Positions 1 to 7,361 of a DNA stretch of 64,000 nucleotides are shown here, piece after piece. The notes under the pieces are model-generated. The model worked only from the letters and a program-made list of their open reading frames with translations, was not told where the DNA came from and made no database searches. Position 1 is the stretch's first letter. Every line of letters starts with the position of its first letter. The position numbers and the translations under genes were made by a program. This DNA comes from Pseudoalteromonas arctica A 37-1-2 (lineage in GTDB: Bacteria > Pseudomonadota > Gammaproteobacteria > Enterobacterales > Alteromonadaceae). The stretch spans positions 1,426,001 through 1,490,000 of the forward strand of contig NZ_CP011025.1 in NCBI RefSeq assembly GCF_000238395.3. Direction: 5' to 3'.

Positions 1-717
1 GATAATGCGTATTACCTTTTTCCACACGGCAACTTCTTGGCGACTAAGCTCACGGGTTAATTGTTTAAATATATATAAATGATGCTTTTGGTTATTGAGT
101 AAAAACTCCCCGGTGGCTAAATGCCAAGTTTGCGAGTCTTGATTCTCTATTTCTATATTAAAGAGGCCATCAACACCGTGCTCTATAGCTGCTATTAATT
201 GCAGGGGCGAATTTTCGAGCAATTTACTTAGCTGCATACCTTCAAGGCGGGTTGCGCTATTAAATAAACTACGGCTAATTAAATTACTAAATACCACCGT
301 ATTATTATCATTGACCAGTAATAACGCTTGCGGCGAGCTTTGCAATACTTTATCAAGCATTAACTCGCGCTGGTAAATCCATTGTTTTTCTTGGCGAAGC
401 TGTTTAGCGGTTTGATTATAAAGTCGGCATAGTTTTCCAAGTTCATCATTACTTTTATACGCTAGTAAGCTGGAGAGCTCACCATCTTTAAAATTAAGCA
501 ACCCGGTTTCGAGCGATTGCATGCCAAGCTTTATTGGTTTGGTGAGAGCTCTTGAAAGCAAGGTGCTAAATGCAAGCGTTAGTAATATTAAAAACAGAGT
601 GTAGTACATATCAAAACCACTAAGTGCGGCAATAATAAAAACAGGCAGCGCGCTACAAAGTGCGCAAATTAACACAACCTTTTGGCTTAGGGTAAAGTGG
701 CTAATAATGTTTGGCAT
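1..717 (-). CDS. sensor histidine kinase, partial (C-terminus outside window)
   Basis: N-terminal 239 residues of a membrane-bound two-component sensor that should phosphorylate the response regulator encoded just upstream. Two hydrophobic segments fill about residues 12-55 with almost no periplasmic loop, so the signal is probably sensed within or near the membrane. A HAMP-like linker follows (about 55-110), then a PAS-like domain (about 115-210). The visible end reads EVAVWKKVIRII, the lead-in to the phospho-acceptor H-box, so the catalytic His and ATPase domain lie beyond base 1. Its ATG shares one base with the regulator's stop (TAATG), which suggests translational coupling. The pairing with a sigma-54 regulator and an exporter operon suggests envelope-stress sensing; that is inference. 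Confidence 0.85.
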   Translation of the reverse strand, partial: MPNIISHFTLSQKVVLICALCSALPVFIIAALSGFDMYYTLFLILLTLAFSTLLSRALTKPIKLGMQSLETGLLNFKDGELSSLLAYKSNDELGKLCRLYNQTAKQLRQEKQWIYQRELMLDKVLQSSPQALLLVNDNNTVVFSNLISRSLFNSATRLEGMQLSKLLENSPLQLIAAIEHGVDGLFNIEIENQDSQTWHLATGEFLLNNQKHHLYIFKQLTRELSRQEVAVWKKVIRII

Positions 718-2048
718 TAATAATCAATACCCATTTTTTGTAATCGACGATAAAGAGCTTGTCGGCTTAAACCAAATTCACGGGCCACTTTGGCTATAAC
801 ACCTTGATGAGCGCGCATTGCGTGTTCTATTTCCTGTTTGGTCGGTTCTGCTTTTGCTTCTTGTTGAGCAGTAACCGATGACGAAAGTGCAAAGTCATCG
901 ACTGTAAGCGCACCTGTTGGTTTTAGTACCGCTACACGTTTACAAGCATTTTCTAGCTCTCGAACGTTACCTGGCCATTTATAATATTGAAGTGCTTGCT
1001 CTGTGTTTATAGTCAGCTCTCGGTGAGGTAAGAAGTGGCTAATGAGTGCTAAAACATCATCTTGCCTTTCGCTAAGGGCAGGCACATTGAGTTCAATTAC
1101 ATTAAGGCGATAATATAAGTCTTCCCTAAATCGACCTTGTTCAATTGCTTGTAGTAAGTTTTCGTTAGTAGCCGATATTACTCGCACATTTACTTTTTGT
1201 GTTTGTGTTGAGCCTAAACGTTCAAACTCGCCGGTTTGTACTACGCGTAGTAATTTTATTTGTCCTGAAAGTGGTAAATTACCAATTTCATCTAAAAATA
1301 ACGTACCGCCATCAGCTGCTTCAAAGCGACCAATACGTTGTTTAGTTATCCCCGTGTATGCGCCAGCTTCAGCGCCAAAAAGTTCGGCTTCTATAAGTTC
1401 TTGTGGTAGTGCGCCTGCGTTTACCTTAATAAAAGGTTGCGATACAAGTGGGGAGTTTTTTTGAATGATATGCGCAATGCACTCTTTACCACTCCCATTA
1501 GGGCCTGTAATTAATGCAGATATATCAGATTTAGCTACTTGTAGCGCCATAGTGACCAGTCGTTCCATAGCCGTGCTTTTAAATATTAGCCCGGCAAGGT
1601 CTGCGCTTTTAAATGTACCTTCACGCTCTTGTTGATGGCGATTATGTGTCGCCACTATTTTTTTAGCACTGCCTAGCTCTATTAAATTACTGATACAAAC
1701 TAGTAGTTTTGCATCATCCCAGGGTTTTGGTAAGTAATCGGCAGCACCTGCTTTTACAAGCTCAATGGCGGTGGCAAGTTCGGTCCAGGCTGTAATAAGT
1801 ATAATAGGGAGGTGTGGGTTTATTTCTCGTAGTTCATAAAACAACGTTTTACCTTCTTCGCCAGAGGTGGTGTCGCTGGTAAAGTTCATGTCTTGAATTA
1901 CAAGCTCAATTCGCTGATAGCGAACTATTTGCAGAGCATCAAACGGGTTTGTTGCAGTGACTACCGAAAAGTCGTGGATTTCGAGCAATAACGAAAGTGC
2001 GTCGAGTACTGCTTGGTTATCATCAACAATGAGTATTTTATGAGTCAT
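717..2048 (-). CDS. sigma-54-dependent response regulator, NtrC family
   Basis: Phosphorylation-dependent activator of sigma-54 RNA polymerase. The receiver domain (1-118) has the acidic pair at 9-10, phospho-acceptor D53, T86 and K108. The AAA+ domain (about 153-375) has Walker A GPNGSGKE at 182-189, a GAYTGI sigma-54 contact loop at 229-234 (canonical GAFTGA) and Walker B GGTLFLDEIG at 247-256. A Fis-type helix-turn-helix closes the protein (about 400-440). At 443 residues it is normal for the family. It is the last but one gene of an exporter gene set, so it probably activates its own operon through the palindromes near 6877-6905. The final Ile of the GAYTGI loop differs from consensus and may be a subfamily trait. 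Confidence 0.95.
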   Translation of the reverse strand: MTHKILIVDDNQAVLDALSLLLEIHDFSVVTATNPFDALQIVRYQRIELVIQDMNFTSDTTSGEEGKTLFYELREINPHLPIILITAWTELATAIELVKAGAADYLPKPWDDAKLLVCISNLIELGSAKKIVATHNRHQQEREGTFKSADLAGLIFKSTAMERLVTMALQVAKSDISALITGPNGSGKECIAHIIQKNSPLVSQPFIKVNAGALPQELIEAELFGAEAGAYTGITKQRIGRFEAADGGTLFLDEIGNLPLSGQIKLLRVVQTGEFERLGSTQTQKVNVRVISATNENLLQAIEQGRFREDLYYRLNVIELNVPALSERQDDVLALISHFLPHRELTINTEQALQYYKWPGNVRELENACKRVAVLKPTGALTVDDFALSSSVTAQQEAKAEPTKQEIEHAMRAHQGVIAKVAREFGLSRQALYRRLQKMGIDY

Positions 2049-2073
2049 AGGTTTTTTTTATAATTTTTTAATG

Positions 2074-2101
2074 GCTACACTGCCTTACTAAGCAGTGTAG
2101 C
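2074..2101 (-). other. intercistronic hairpin
   Basis: A perfect 10-bp inverted repeat GCTACACTGC/GCAGTGTAGC with an 8-nt loop lies between the distal permease gene and the regulator gene. On the minus strand it is followed by an A-rich, not T-rich, stretch, so it is not a standard intrinsic terminator. It could be an mRNA-processing or stability element that separates regulator expression from that of the exporter. Confidence 0.5.
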
Positions 2102-2119
2102 ATAGTGATTTACATATTA

Positions 2120-3328
2120 TTAAATAGTGCGAGTTGCGATACTGGGCGAAATATTAGCAGCGCGTTTAGCCGGCGCTAATACCGCAAGTAAGCTCATTAA
2201 AAATACGGCAATGGCAGTAACGGCTATATAACTTGGCGGTAGTGCAGCTACAGAAAAATACTGCATTAACATTTTCCCAAGCAGTATTGCTGTTACTACA
2301 CCTAAGGCTAAACCTAGGCTACAAATTAATGCATTTTCTACTAAAAAGTAGCTAACAATAGCTGACTTTCTTGCGCCAAGTGCTCTGCGTGTACCAATTT
2401 GCTTAGTACGTTTGCTAATATTAAATAAGGTTAAGCCAAAAATACCGAGAGCGGTTATAAGCACTAAAATAGTGATTAATACTATGAGCATGCGCATCAT
2501 GAGGCGATCTTGAGCGGTATACTCATTTTTTAATTCATCAAGTCCTTTAATGTTGTTAATAACGCGTTTGCTGTAATTTTCGAGCATAGCATTTTCTATT
2601 TCTTTCATTACAGCTGCTCGCTGACCAGGCTCTGTACGAACGGCAACTTGTGCATAACTTGCTGCTTTAATATAAGGAATAAACGCAAGATTATCGGGTT
2701 TACTGTCTTTGAGCCACGGGCCTTTCATTTTTCCGATCACGCCAATAATTTTAAGTGGTAGGTCGCCAAAATAAACTATTTTCCCTAAACCATCTCCATC
2801 AGGGTAGAGCTCATCAAGTAAGGCTTTAGTGACTATAGTGACGTTGGTGCGCTTTTGTGTAATTTCGTTTGTAACGAGCACTTCATCTTCGGTAAAGTTT
2901 CGCCCAGCAATTAAGTTAACGCCGTAGGTATTAATTGCGTGGTCATCTATAAAAAAATAAGCGGTCCTGACACTTAGGCCTTCTTGTGGAGCAGGTTTTA
3001 AATTAAAGCTCGAAGCGCTGCCACTCCCTGATAGCGGAATACTACTGCTTAATGCGGCATCGACCACGCCTGGCATTTTTCTAAGCATGCTTTCATCAAG
3101 CTCAAACTGCTGACTTAAGTTAATATCAGTACCAAAGGTCATTACATTAAACTTAAATATATCTTGTTCAGGGTAGCCCGTTTCTTGGTTTAAATAGCTA
3201 ATTCTGTCTTGAGTGATAAATGCAGCATTACTGACTATTGCCGTTGTGATTGCAATTTGAATTAGCAGTAATACAGCGCCCACCTTTGAGCGGCATAAGG
3301 CGTTGAATATAGGTTTTATTTCTAACAT
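2120..3328 (-). CDS. ABC transporter permease, FtsX/MacB type
   Basis: Inner-membrane subunit of a MacB/FtsX-type ABC exporter (402 residues). One N-terminal membrane helix (about 17-38) is followed by a large periplasmic domain of the MacB_PCD type (about 45-275). Three helices near the C-terminus (about 280-305, 325-350, 365-390) form the FtsX domain, with the characteristic KRTKQIGTRRALGARKSAI coupling segment between the first two. It has no fused ATPase; that function comes from the separate gene two positions upstream. It lies 11 nt downstream of a second, longer permease, so the exporter core is probably a heterodimer. The substrate cannot be read from sequence; members handle peptides, macrolides or lipoproteins. 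Confidence 0.92.
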   Translation of the reverse strand: MLEIKPIFNALCRSKVGAVLLLIQIAITTAIVSNAAFITQDRISYLNQETGYPEQDIFKFNVMTFGTDINLSQQFELDESMLRKMPGVVDAALSSSIPLSGSGSASSFNLKPAPQEGLSVRTAYFFIDDHAINTYGVNLIAGRNFTEDEVLVTNEITQKRTNVTIVTKALLDELYPDGDGLGKIVYFGDLPLKIIGVIGKMKGPWLKDSKPDNLAFIPYIKAASYAQVAVRTEPGQRAAVMKEIENAMLENYSKRVINNIKGLDELKNEYTAQDRLMMRMLIVLITILVLITALGIFGLTLFNISKRTKQIGTRRALGARKSAIVSYFLVENALICSLGLALGVVTAILLGKMLMQYFSVAALPPSYIAVTAIAVFLMSLLAVLAPAKRAANISPSIATRTI

Positions 3329-3339
3329 TGTTAAATTCC

Positions 3340-4653
3340 TTATTGGCTCTTAAGATAAATGGCAGGGTTGGTTTTGCACACTAGCCAAGCTGGGTACAAA
3401 CCAGCCAAAATGCAGGTTGTAATTGCAATCAATGGAGCGCTCAATAGCATGGTTAAATCCATTGTCGCTAAGTTTTCATAGTAGTCGTAGCTTTGCCCTA
3501 CGCCCATTAAGCCAAGTTGTGCTAGTACAATTCCTAGCATGCCACCTATAAAGCCAAGCATGGCGACCTCAACTAAGTGCTGTAAAAATATTTGCCTTTT
3601 ACTAGCACCTAATGCGCGCCTTACACCTACTTCTGGCGCTCTGCGTAAAAACTTAGCTAAAAGTAAACCTAAAATATTGGCTAAGCAGACACCTAAGAAC
3701 ATAAAGCTCAGGCCCACTAAAATTTTATTGTCTTCGGTGACGACGTTGTTGTATTGCATCCATTGGTTTACATCGCGAAGTTTATACTCAAGTTCTTTAC
3801 GATTAAATCGACCACGTTTTTGTTGTTCTTGCATATAGGCTAATAAGTAATTTTGATAGGCTTGTTTTTGTTCAAGCGTATTTAGCTCTGCCCAAAACTG
3901 GATCCATACTTGCTCAGATTGCAGTTTATCTGCAAAGGTTGGTGTGTTTTCGTGTTTCCATCCATTGCTATTGCCCCAACTTACGAGCTCTTTTGCCTTT
4001 ATTAAGCTAAAGGGCATAAATAACTCTTCTACTTGATTAAATGCACCGTTATTTAAATCATAATATTTAATATTGAGAGGCCAATGGTTAATAACACCAA
4101 CTACTTGATAGCTTGCATCATCTAAGTAAATCAGTTCTCCGACGGAGTTTTGTCCTGCAAATAGTTTATCGTTTATCTCTTGGGTAATAACAACCACAGG
4201 TGCGGCTGAGTTTTCTTGCTCTTTGCTCCAAGCCCCTCCGTATAGAAATGACAAATTAAACATGCTAAAAAAGTCAGGCGTTGTCATGCGAGCATTACCT
4301 ATAAAAGGTTTTATTTTGTCGGAGTCCAGATAAACTGAAAAGCCGGTACGCATCATAGCCACTTTTTTCTCTGACGTGGGTGCGTTTAATAAGTTCTCAG
4401 CATCTTGATAGGTCAGTTGCAGTGGCATGTTATCTTCTGTCCACCACGTACTACCATCGTCCATTGTTTGTAATTGCACACTGTAAAGTTGGCTGCTTTT
4501 TTCTGGGATAGGATCGGCCGACATCATGTGATAAACACTAAGGCTGGTCATTGTTATGCCTATACCTATCGCAATGGCAAGTACCATTAAAAAGCTAACC
4601 AGTGGGGTGCGCTTGAAGCTGCGCCAACTTAAATCTAAATAATGAATAAACAT
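3340..4653 (-). CDS. ABC transporter permease, FtsX/MacB type (second subunit)
   Basis: Second FtsX-type permease (437 residues), with an N-terminal membrane helix (about 17-38), a periplasmic domain of about 270 residues and three C-terminal membrane helices. The conserved RRAPEVGVRRALGASKRQIF segment, which contacts the ATPase in this family, sits near residue 345. It starts 3 nt after the ATPase stop and ends 11 nt before the first permease, an arrangement typical of one transcript. The two permeases are clearly related but not copies, which implies an asymmetric exporter. An outer-membrane channel gene is absent nearby, so a TolC-like protein encoded elsewhere may be used. Confidence 0.92.
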   Translation of the reverse strand: MFIHYLDLSWRSFKRTPLVSFLMVLAIAIGIGITMTSLSVYHMMSADPIPEKSSQLYSVQLQTMDDGSTWWTEDNMPLQLTYQDAENLLNAPTSEKKVAMMRTGFSVYLDSDKIKPFIGNARMTTPDFFSMFNLSFLYGGAWSKEQENSAAPVVVITQEINDKLFAGQNSVGELIYLDDASYQVVGVINHWPLNIKYYDLNNGAFNQVEELFMPFSLIKAKELVSWGNSNGWKHENTPTFADKLQSEQVWIQFWAELNTLEQKQAYQNYLLAYMQEQQKRGRFNRKELEYKLRDVNQWMQYNNVVTEDNKILVGLSFMFLGVCLANILGLLLAKFLRRAPEVGVRRALGASKRQIFLQHLVEVAMLGFIGGMLGIVLAQLGLMGVGQSYDYYENLATMDLTMLLSAPLIAITTCILAGLYPAWLVCKTNPAIYLKSQ

Positions 4654-4656
4654 TAG

Positions 4657-5367
4657 TTAAACCCCCGATGCTGTTTTTATAGTTTGCGCGCCCTGATAAA
4701 GCGTAAAGTCGGCAAGTTGTCCATCAACTACTTGAATATTACGCGGAGCACGGCGGGCTAATTCGCTATCATGCGTTACCATTACAATAGTGGCACCGTC
4801 GCGATTGATTTGTTCAAGTAACTCCATAACTTGGCGAGCCATTAAGCTGTCAAGGTTACCTGTTGGCTCATCGGCAAGTAAAAAACGAGGTTCACCAGCA
4901 AGCGCACGGGCTATTGCCACACGTTGTTGCTGGCCACCGGAGAGTTGTTGAGGTAAGTGTTTAGCGCGAGATGCTAAACCAACTTGTTCAAGGCATTGCT
5001 CAATTCGACGTTTTCGCTCATTTGCTTTAATCCCTCTGTAGCGAAGAGGAACTTCTATGTTTTCATATAAATTTAAATCGGGGATCAAATTAAAGCCTTG
5101 GAATATAAAGCCAATCTTTTGATTACGTAAATCAGCACGTTGGTTATCGTTTAGGCTGCCAACATTAACGCCATCCAACAGGTATTCACCTTCGTTAAAA
5201 GGCTCGAGCATACCTGCAATATTTAAAAAGGTTGTTTTTCCTGAGCCGCTAGGACCAGTAACAGCAATAAATTCGCCTTCGTTTACTTGCAGATTAAAAT
5301 CTCGAAGCGCATGGGTTTGTACCATTTCTGTTTGGTATACTTTACTTACATTGTTCATTTGTAACAT
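4657..5367 (-). CDS. ABC transporter ATP-binding protein, MacB/LolD type
   Basis: Cytoplasmic ATPase (236 residues) that powers the two neighbouring permeases. It has Walker A GPSGSGKT near residues 39-46, a Q-loop in FIFQGFNLIPDLN, signature LSGGQQQR, Walker B FLLADEPTGNLDS and a switch His in VTHD. The LRNQKIGFIFQ and ADEPTGNLD wording places it in the LolD/MacB/FtsE branch, not with importers. An ATG with the upstream sequence AGGAACA fits as start. It is followed after 3 nt by the longer permease and preceded after 42 nt by the adaptor gene. Confidence 0.95.
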   Translation of the reverse strand: MLQMNNVSKVYQTEMVQTHALRDFNLQVNEGEFIAVTGPSGSGKTTFLNIAGMLEPFNEGEYLLDGVNVGSLNDNQRADLRNQKIGFIFQGFNLIPDLNLYENIEVPLRYRGIKANERKRRIEQCLEQVGLASRAKHLPQQLSGGQQQRVAIARALAGEPRFLLADEPTGNLDSLMARQVMELLEQINRDGATIVMVTHDSELARRAPRNIQVVDGQLADFTLYQGAQTIKTASGV

Positions 5368-5409
5368 GGTTGTTCCTAATTATTTTTAGCGTTGGTTGAG
5401 AACGTCTGT

Positions 5410-6663
5410 TTAATTTAATAAAATCGTGTTGGCTTGCTTAAAGTCGCTGTAGCTTGAAATAATAATTTCATCGTTTTCTTTTAGTCCACTTAAAAGCTCA
5501 ACCGCATTAATGCTGGTGGCGCCTATTGTAATAGGTATACGCTTTGCGATGTTGCCATCGACTTTATAAGCTATAACTCCGCCTTGCTGCATAAATGCAC
5601 CACGCTTTACTTGCATTACACCCTCTCGGTTGTCGAGTAAAATACGTGCAGTTAAGCGTTGGTTCTGACGAATGTTGTTAGTAACACCTTTAAACCGGAC
5701 GCGTGCTGTTACTTCACGATTATTAACTTCTGGTGATATGGCGGATAAATTCCCCATCACTGTTTCATTGCCTAACTTAAGCTCTACTTCCATACCGAGC
5801 CCTAATTCGTTTGCGTAACTTTCAGGAACTTGGAGTTCGGCTTCAAAATTACTTAAGTCGACGAGAGTCATAAGAGGTTGGCTTTGCGTCACTGCGGCTT
5901 TTTGTTGCACTAATAGGTTACCCACGATCCCTGTAACGGTAGCCTTAATAGATAGGTTGCTTACTTTTCGGATTAAGTCATCAACAATAAGTTGTTGGCG
6001 GGTCACATCACTTTTAGCAGCTTGTAGTTCAAAAGCGAGCGTGTCTTTGGCAAGCAATACCTCTTGCTGCGCATGCTTATAGGAGAGCTTAGCTCGGGAT
6101 AAATCATCAACTGCTTTTTCTAGATCAATTTGGCTAATTAAGTGCTTTTGTATTGATAATTGTGCGCGACGATTTTCGCGCTCAGCGGCGTTAAGCTCGA
6201 CTTGTGCCATATCGAGTGTTTTATTTAAGGTGAGTGTTTGGCGTCTTGCTTGCAAATGCTGCCTTTGCTGTTCGCCTTCAAGTCTTTTAAGTACAGACTC
6301 CTGTTGCTTTAATTCATTAGTTAACTCAGGGCTTTGCAGCAGGGCAAGTGTGTTGCCTTGCTTTACTGTATCGCCGGCCTTTACTTTTAAATCTATAAAC
6401 CCCCGTTCTGGACTGTAGATTTTAGGAGCATTAGCAGCAACAATTTTACCACTGGCGGCAATGTCTCGAATGAGCGCTTTAACATGTACTTTTGCAATCT
6501 GTACTTTTGAGCGGCTAATAGAGCTTTTAGCGCTATGGCTCGTTAAAAAAATATAAGCAATTGTAGAGACCACAATGAAAACAATCGCAGTGATTATCGC
6601 GTATTTTTTATAGCTTATAGGTGCCTTTACTTGTACGTCTTGTGCGCTGGTATCTTTAATCAT
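5410..6663 (-). CDS. HlyD/MacA-type periplasmic adaptor protein
   Basis: Membrane fusion subunit (417 residues) that links the inner-membrane ABC exporter to an outer-membrane duct. There is one N-terminal membrane anchor (about 21-45), a biotinyl-lipoyl-like half-motif at IYSPERGFIDLKVKAGDTVKQG, a long alpha-hairpin rich in Glu, Gln and Arg (about 115-235), the second lipoyl half, then beta-barrel and membrane-proximal domains. The ATG has a GGGG Shine-Dalgarno that begins directly after the stop of a 31-residue micro-ORF, which suggests coupled translation. It is the first full-length gene of the operon. Confidence 0.93.
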   Translation of the reverse strand: MIKDTSAQDVQVKAPISYKKYAIITAIVFIVVSTIAYIFLTSHSAKSSISRSKVQIAKVHVKALIRDIAASGKIVAANAPKIYSPERGFIDLKVKAGDTVKQGNTLALLQSPELTNELKQQESVLKRLEGEQQRQHLQARRQTLTLNKTLDMAQVELNAAERENRRAQLSIQKHLISQIDLEKAVDDLSRAKLSYKHAQQEVLLAKDTLAFELQAAKSDVTRQQLIVDDLIRKVSNLSIKATVTGIVGNLLVQQKAAVTQSQPLMTLVDLSNFEAELQVPESYANELGLGMEVELKLGNETVMGNLSAISPEVNNREVTARVRFKGVTNNIRQNQRLTARILLDNREGVMQVKRGAFMQQGGVIAYKVDGNIAKRIPITIGATSINAVELLSGLKENDEIIISSYSDFKQANTILLN

Positions 6664-6673
6664 TTAATTTCCC

Positions 6674-6769
6674 CTAAATTGCTTTTATGTATTTTTCGCA
6701 CAGCAGTAATAAAGCTGCTGTGCAAATAGCGGCAATAGGAGAGAGTAAAAATAAGCTTAGAGTAAACAT
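6674..6769 (-). CDS. putative 31-residue membrane micro-protein at head of exporter operon
   Basis: A short reading frame begins with ATG behind a GGA Shine-Dalgarno and ends 10 nt before the adaptor gene start. The peptide starts MFTLSLFLLSPIAAIC, continues hydrophobic for about 22 residues and ends with a charged tail CEKYIKAI, the pattern of a single-span membrane peptide. It lies between the candidate sigma-54 promoter and the adaptor gene, so it would be the first cistron translated. It may be a leader or regulatory peptide for the exporter or its sensor. Its length alone would allow chance, so expression is unproven. Confidence 0.45.
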   Translation of the reverse strand: MFTLSLFLLSPIAAICTAALLLLCEKYIKAI

Positions 6770-6802
6770 AGTAATTCCAATTAGCGATTATATATAAAGC
6801 TA

Positions 6803-6819
6803 TACGATTAATATGCCAA
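6803..6819 (-). promoter_or_regulatory. candidate sigma-54 (-24/-12) promoter for exporter operon
   Basis: The minus strand reads TTGGCATATTAATCGTA, which keeps the full TTGGCA -24 element and the GG-N10 spacing but has GT where the -12 element usually has GC. A start about 12 nt further on would leave a leader of roughly 24 nt before the micro-ORF. The operon encodes its own sigma-54 activator, which supports the call; the imperfect -12 element weakens it. Confidence 0.4.
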
Positions 6820-6876
6820 CTATTATCTTATTGATATTTAAGTGATTTTATTTTTTTGTTATTGAAATTTATGTAC

Positions 6877-6905
6877 GCGGACAGTTTATGTGTCCGCATC
6901 GGACA
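6877..6905. promoter_or_regulatory. palindromic enhancer-like site cluster for the sigma-54 regulator
   Basis: Three alternating half-sites are present: GCGGACA (6877-6883), TGTCCGC (6891-6897) and CGGACA (6900-6905). The first two form a perfect 7-bp inverted repeat with a 7-nt spacer. The last two form a perfect TGTCCG-CAT-CGGACA palindrome. They lie about 100 bp upstream of the candidate sigma-54 start, the usual distance for enhancer binding of NtrC-type activators. Binding by the regulator encoded at 717-2048 is inference. Confidence 0.6.
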
Positions 6906-7222
6906 TAGTTTTAAATAAAAATTCACTATTAACGTACAAAAAATGACATGAACTTTCATAACTATACTAATGAGCAGCAATAATCGGGGATGTTAAGCCA
7001 TTAAAGTAATGAAATGGCATAAAACTATCTAAATGTTAACTGAATAGCCTCTCTAGCGCTGAATACTTATTCACTTTCGGTTGCCTTTACGTTTACGTAA
7101 GCTGGCACGCTGGAGGCTCGTGTTTTTTACAATATGTTAAACTTGACACCAGTGTCATGAAAAAATAGTGGTTAAAATAACGCTAAATGTTAAAAATAAT
7201 GATAAAAAGAAATCTTGCTATG
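6906..7222. other. intergenic region between divergent exporter and gltB units
   Basis: No gene is seen here. The region holds an inverted repeat GCCATT/AATGGC (6998-7018) and a perfect palindrome TGACAC-CA-GTGTCA (7144-7157). The latter lies about 120 bp upstream of the gltB promoter and could be an operator; no regulator can be named. A plus-strand GG-N10-GC pair at 7104-7117 resembles a sigma-54 element only weakly. Confidence 0.4.
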
Positions 7223-7260
7223 AAGTGAGAAATATTCAAGAATGTGAATATGTATTCAAA
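7223..7260 (+). promoter_or_regulatory. double ARG box (ArgR operator) upstream of gltB
   Basis: TGAATATGTATTCA at 7245-7258 matches the ArgR consensus core TGAAT-N4-ATTCA perfectly. A weaker box ending in ATTCA (7223-7240) precedes it with a 2-bp gap, the tandem arrangement that ArgR hexamers use. It sits just upstream of the -35 element, suited to arginine-dependent control. E. coli gltBDF is also known to be an ArgR target. Confidence 0.7.
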
Positions 7261-7266
7261 GTGCTA

Positions 7267-7295
7267 TTGACTCTATTTAAGATAGAGGCTAGTTT
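7267..7295 (+). promoter_or_regulatory. candidate sigma-70 promoter for gltBD
   Basis: TTGACT (7267-7272) and TAGTTT (7290-7295) are 17 bp apart, immediately downstream of the ARG boxes and about 65 bp upstream of the gltB start codon. Confidence 0.5.
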
Positions 7296-7361
7296 TGTCC
7301 GTCTGTTAGCAAATCGTCGAGCAGTTCATCCACGCTAACAGTGCAGCAAGGGGAGGGGTCT

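Noticed and set aside
6998..7018. Terminator between the divergent exporter and gltB units
   Set aside because: The GCCATT/AATGGC arms are short with a 10-nt spacer and no T run, and neither neighbouring gene ends here.
7103..7118. Plus-strand sigma-54-like element upstream of gltB
   Set aside because: Only the GG-N10-GC skeleton and TGGCACG fit; the -12 part AGGCT is poor, and a better sigma-70 promoter with ARG boxes lies closer to gltB.
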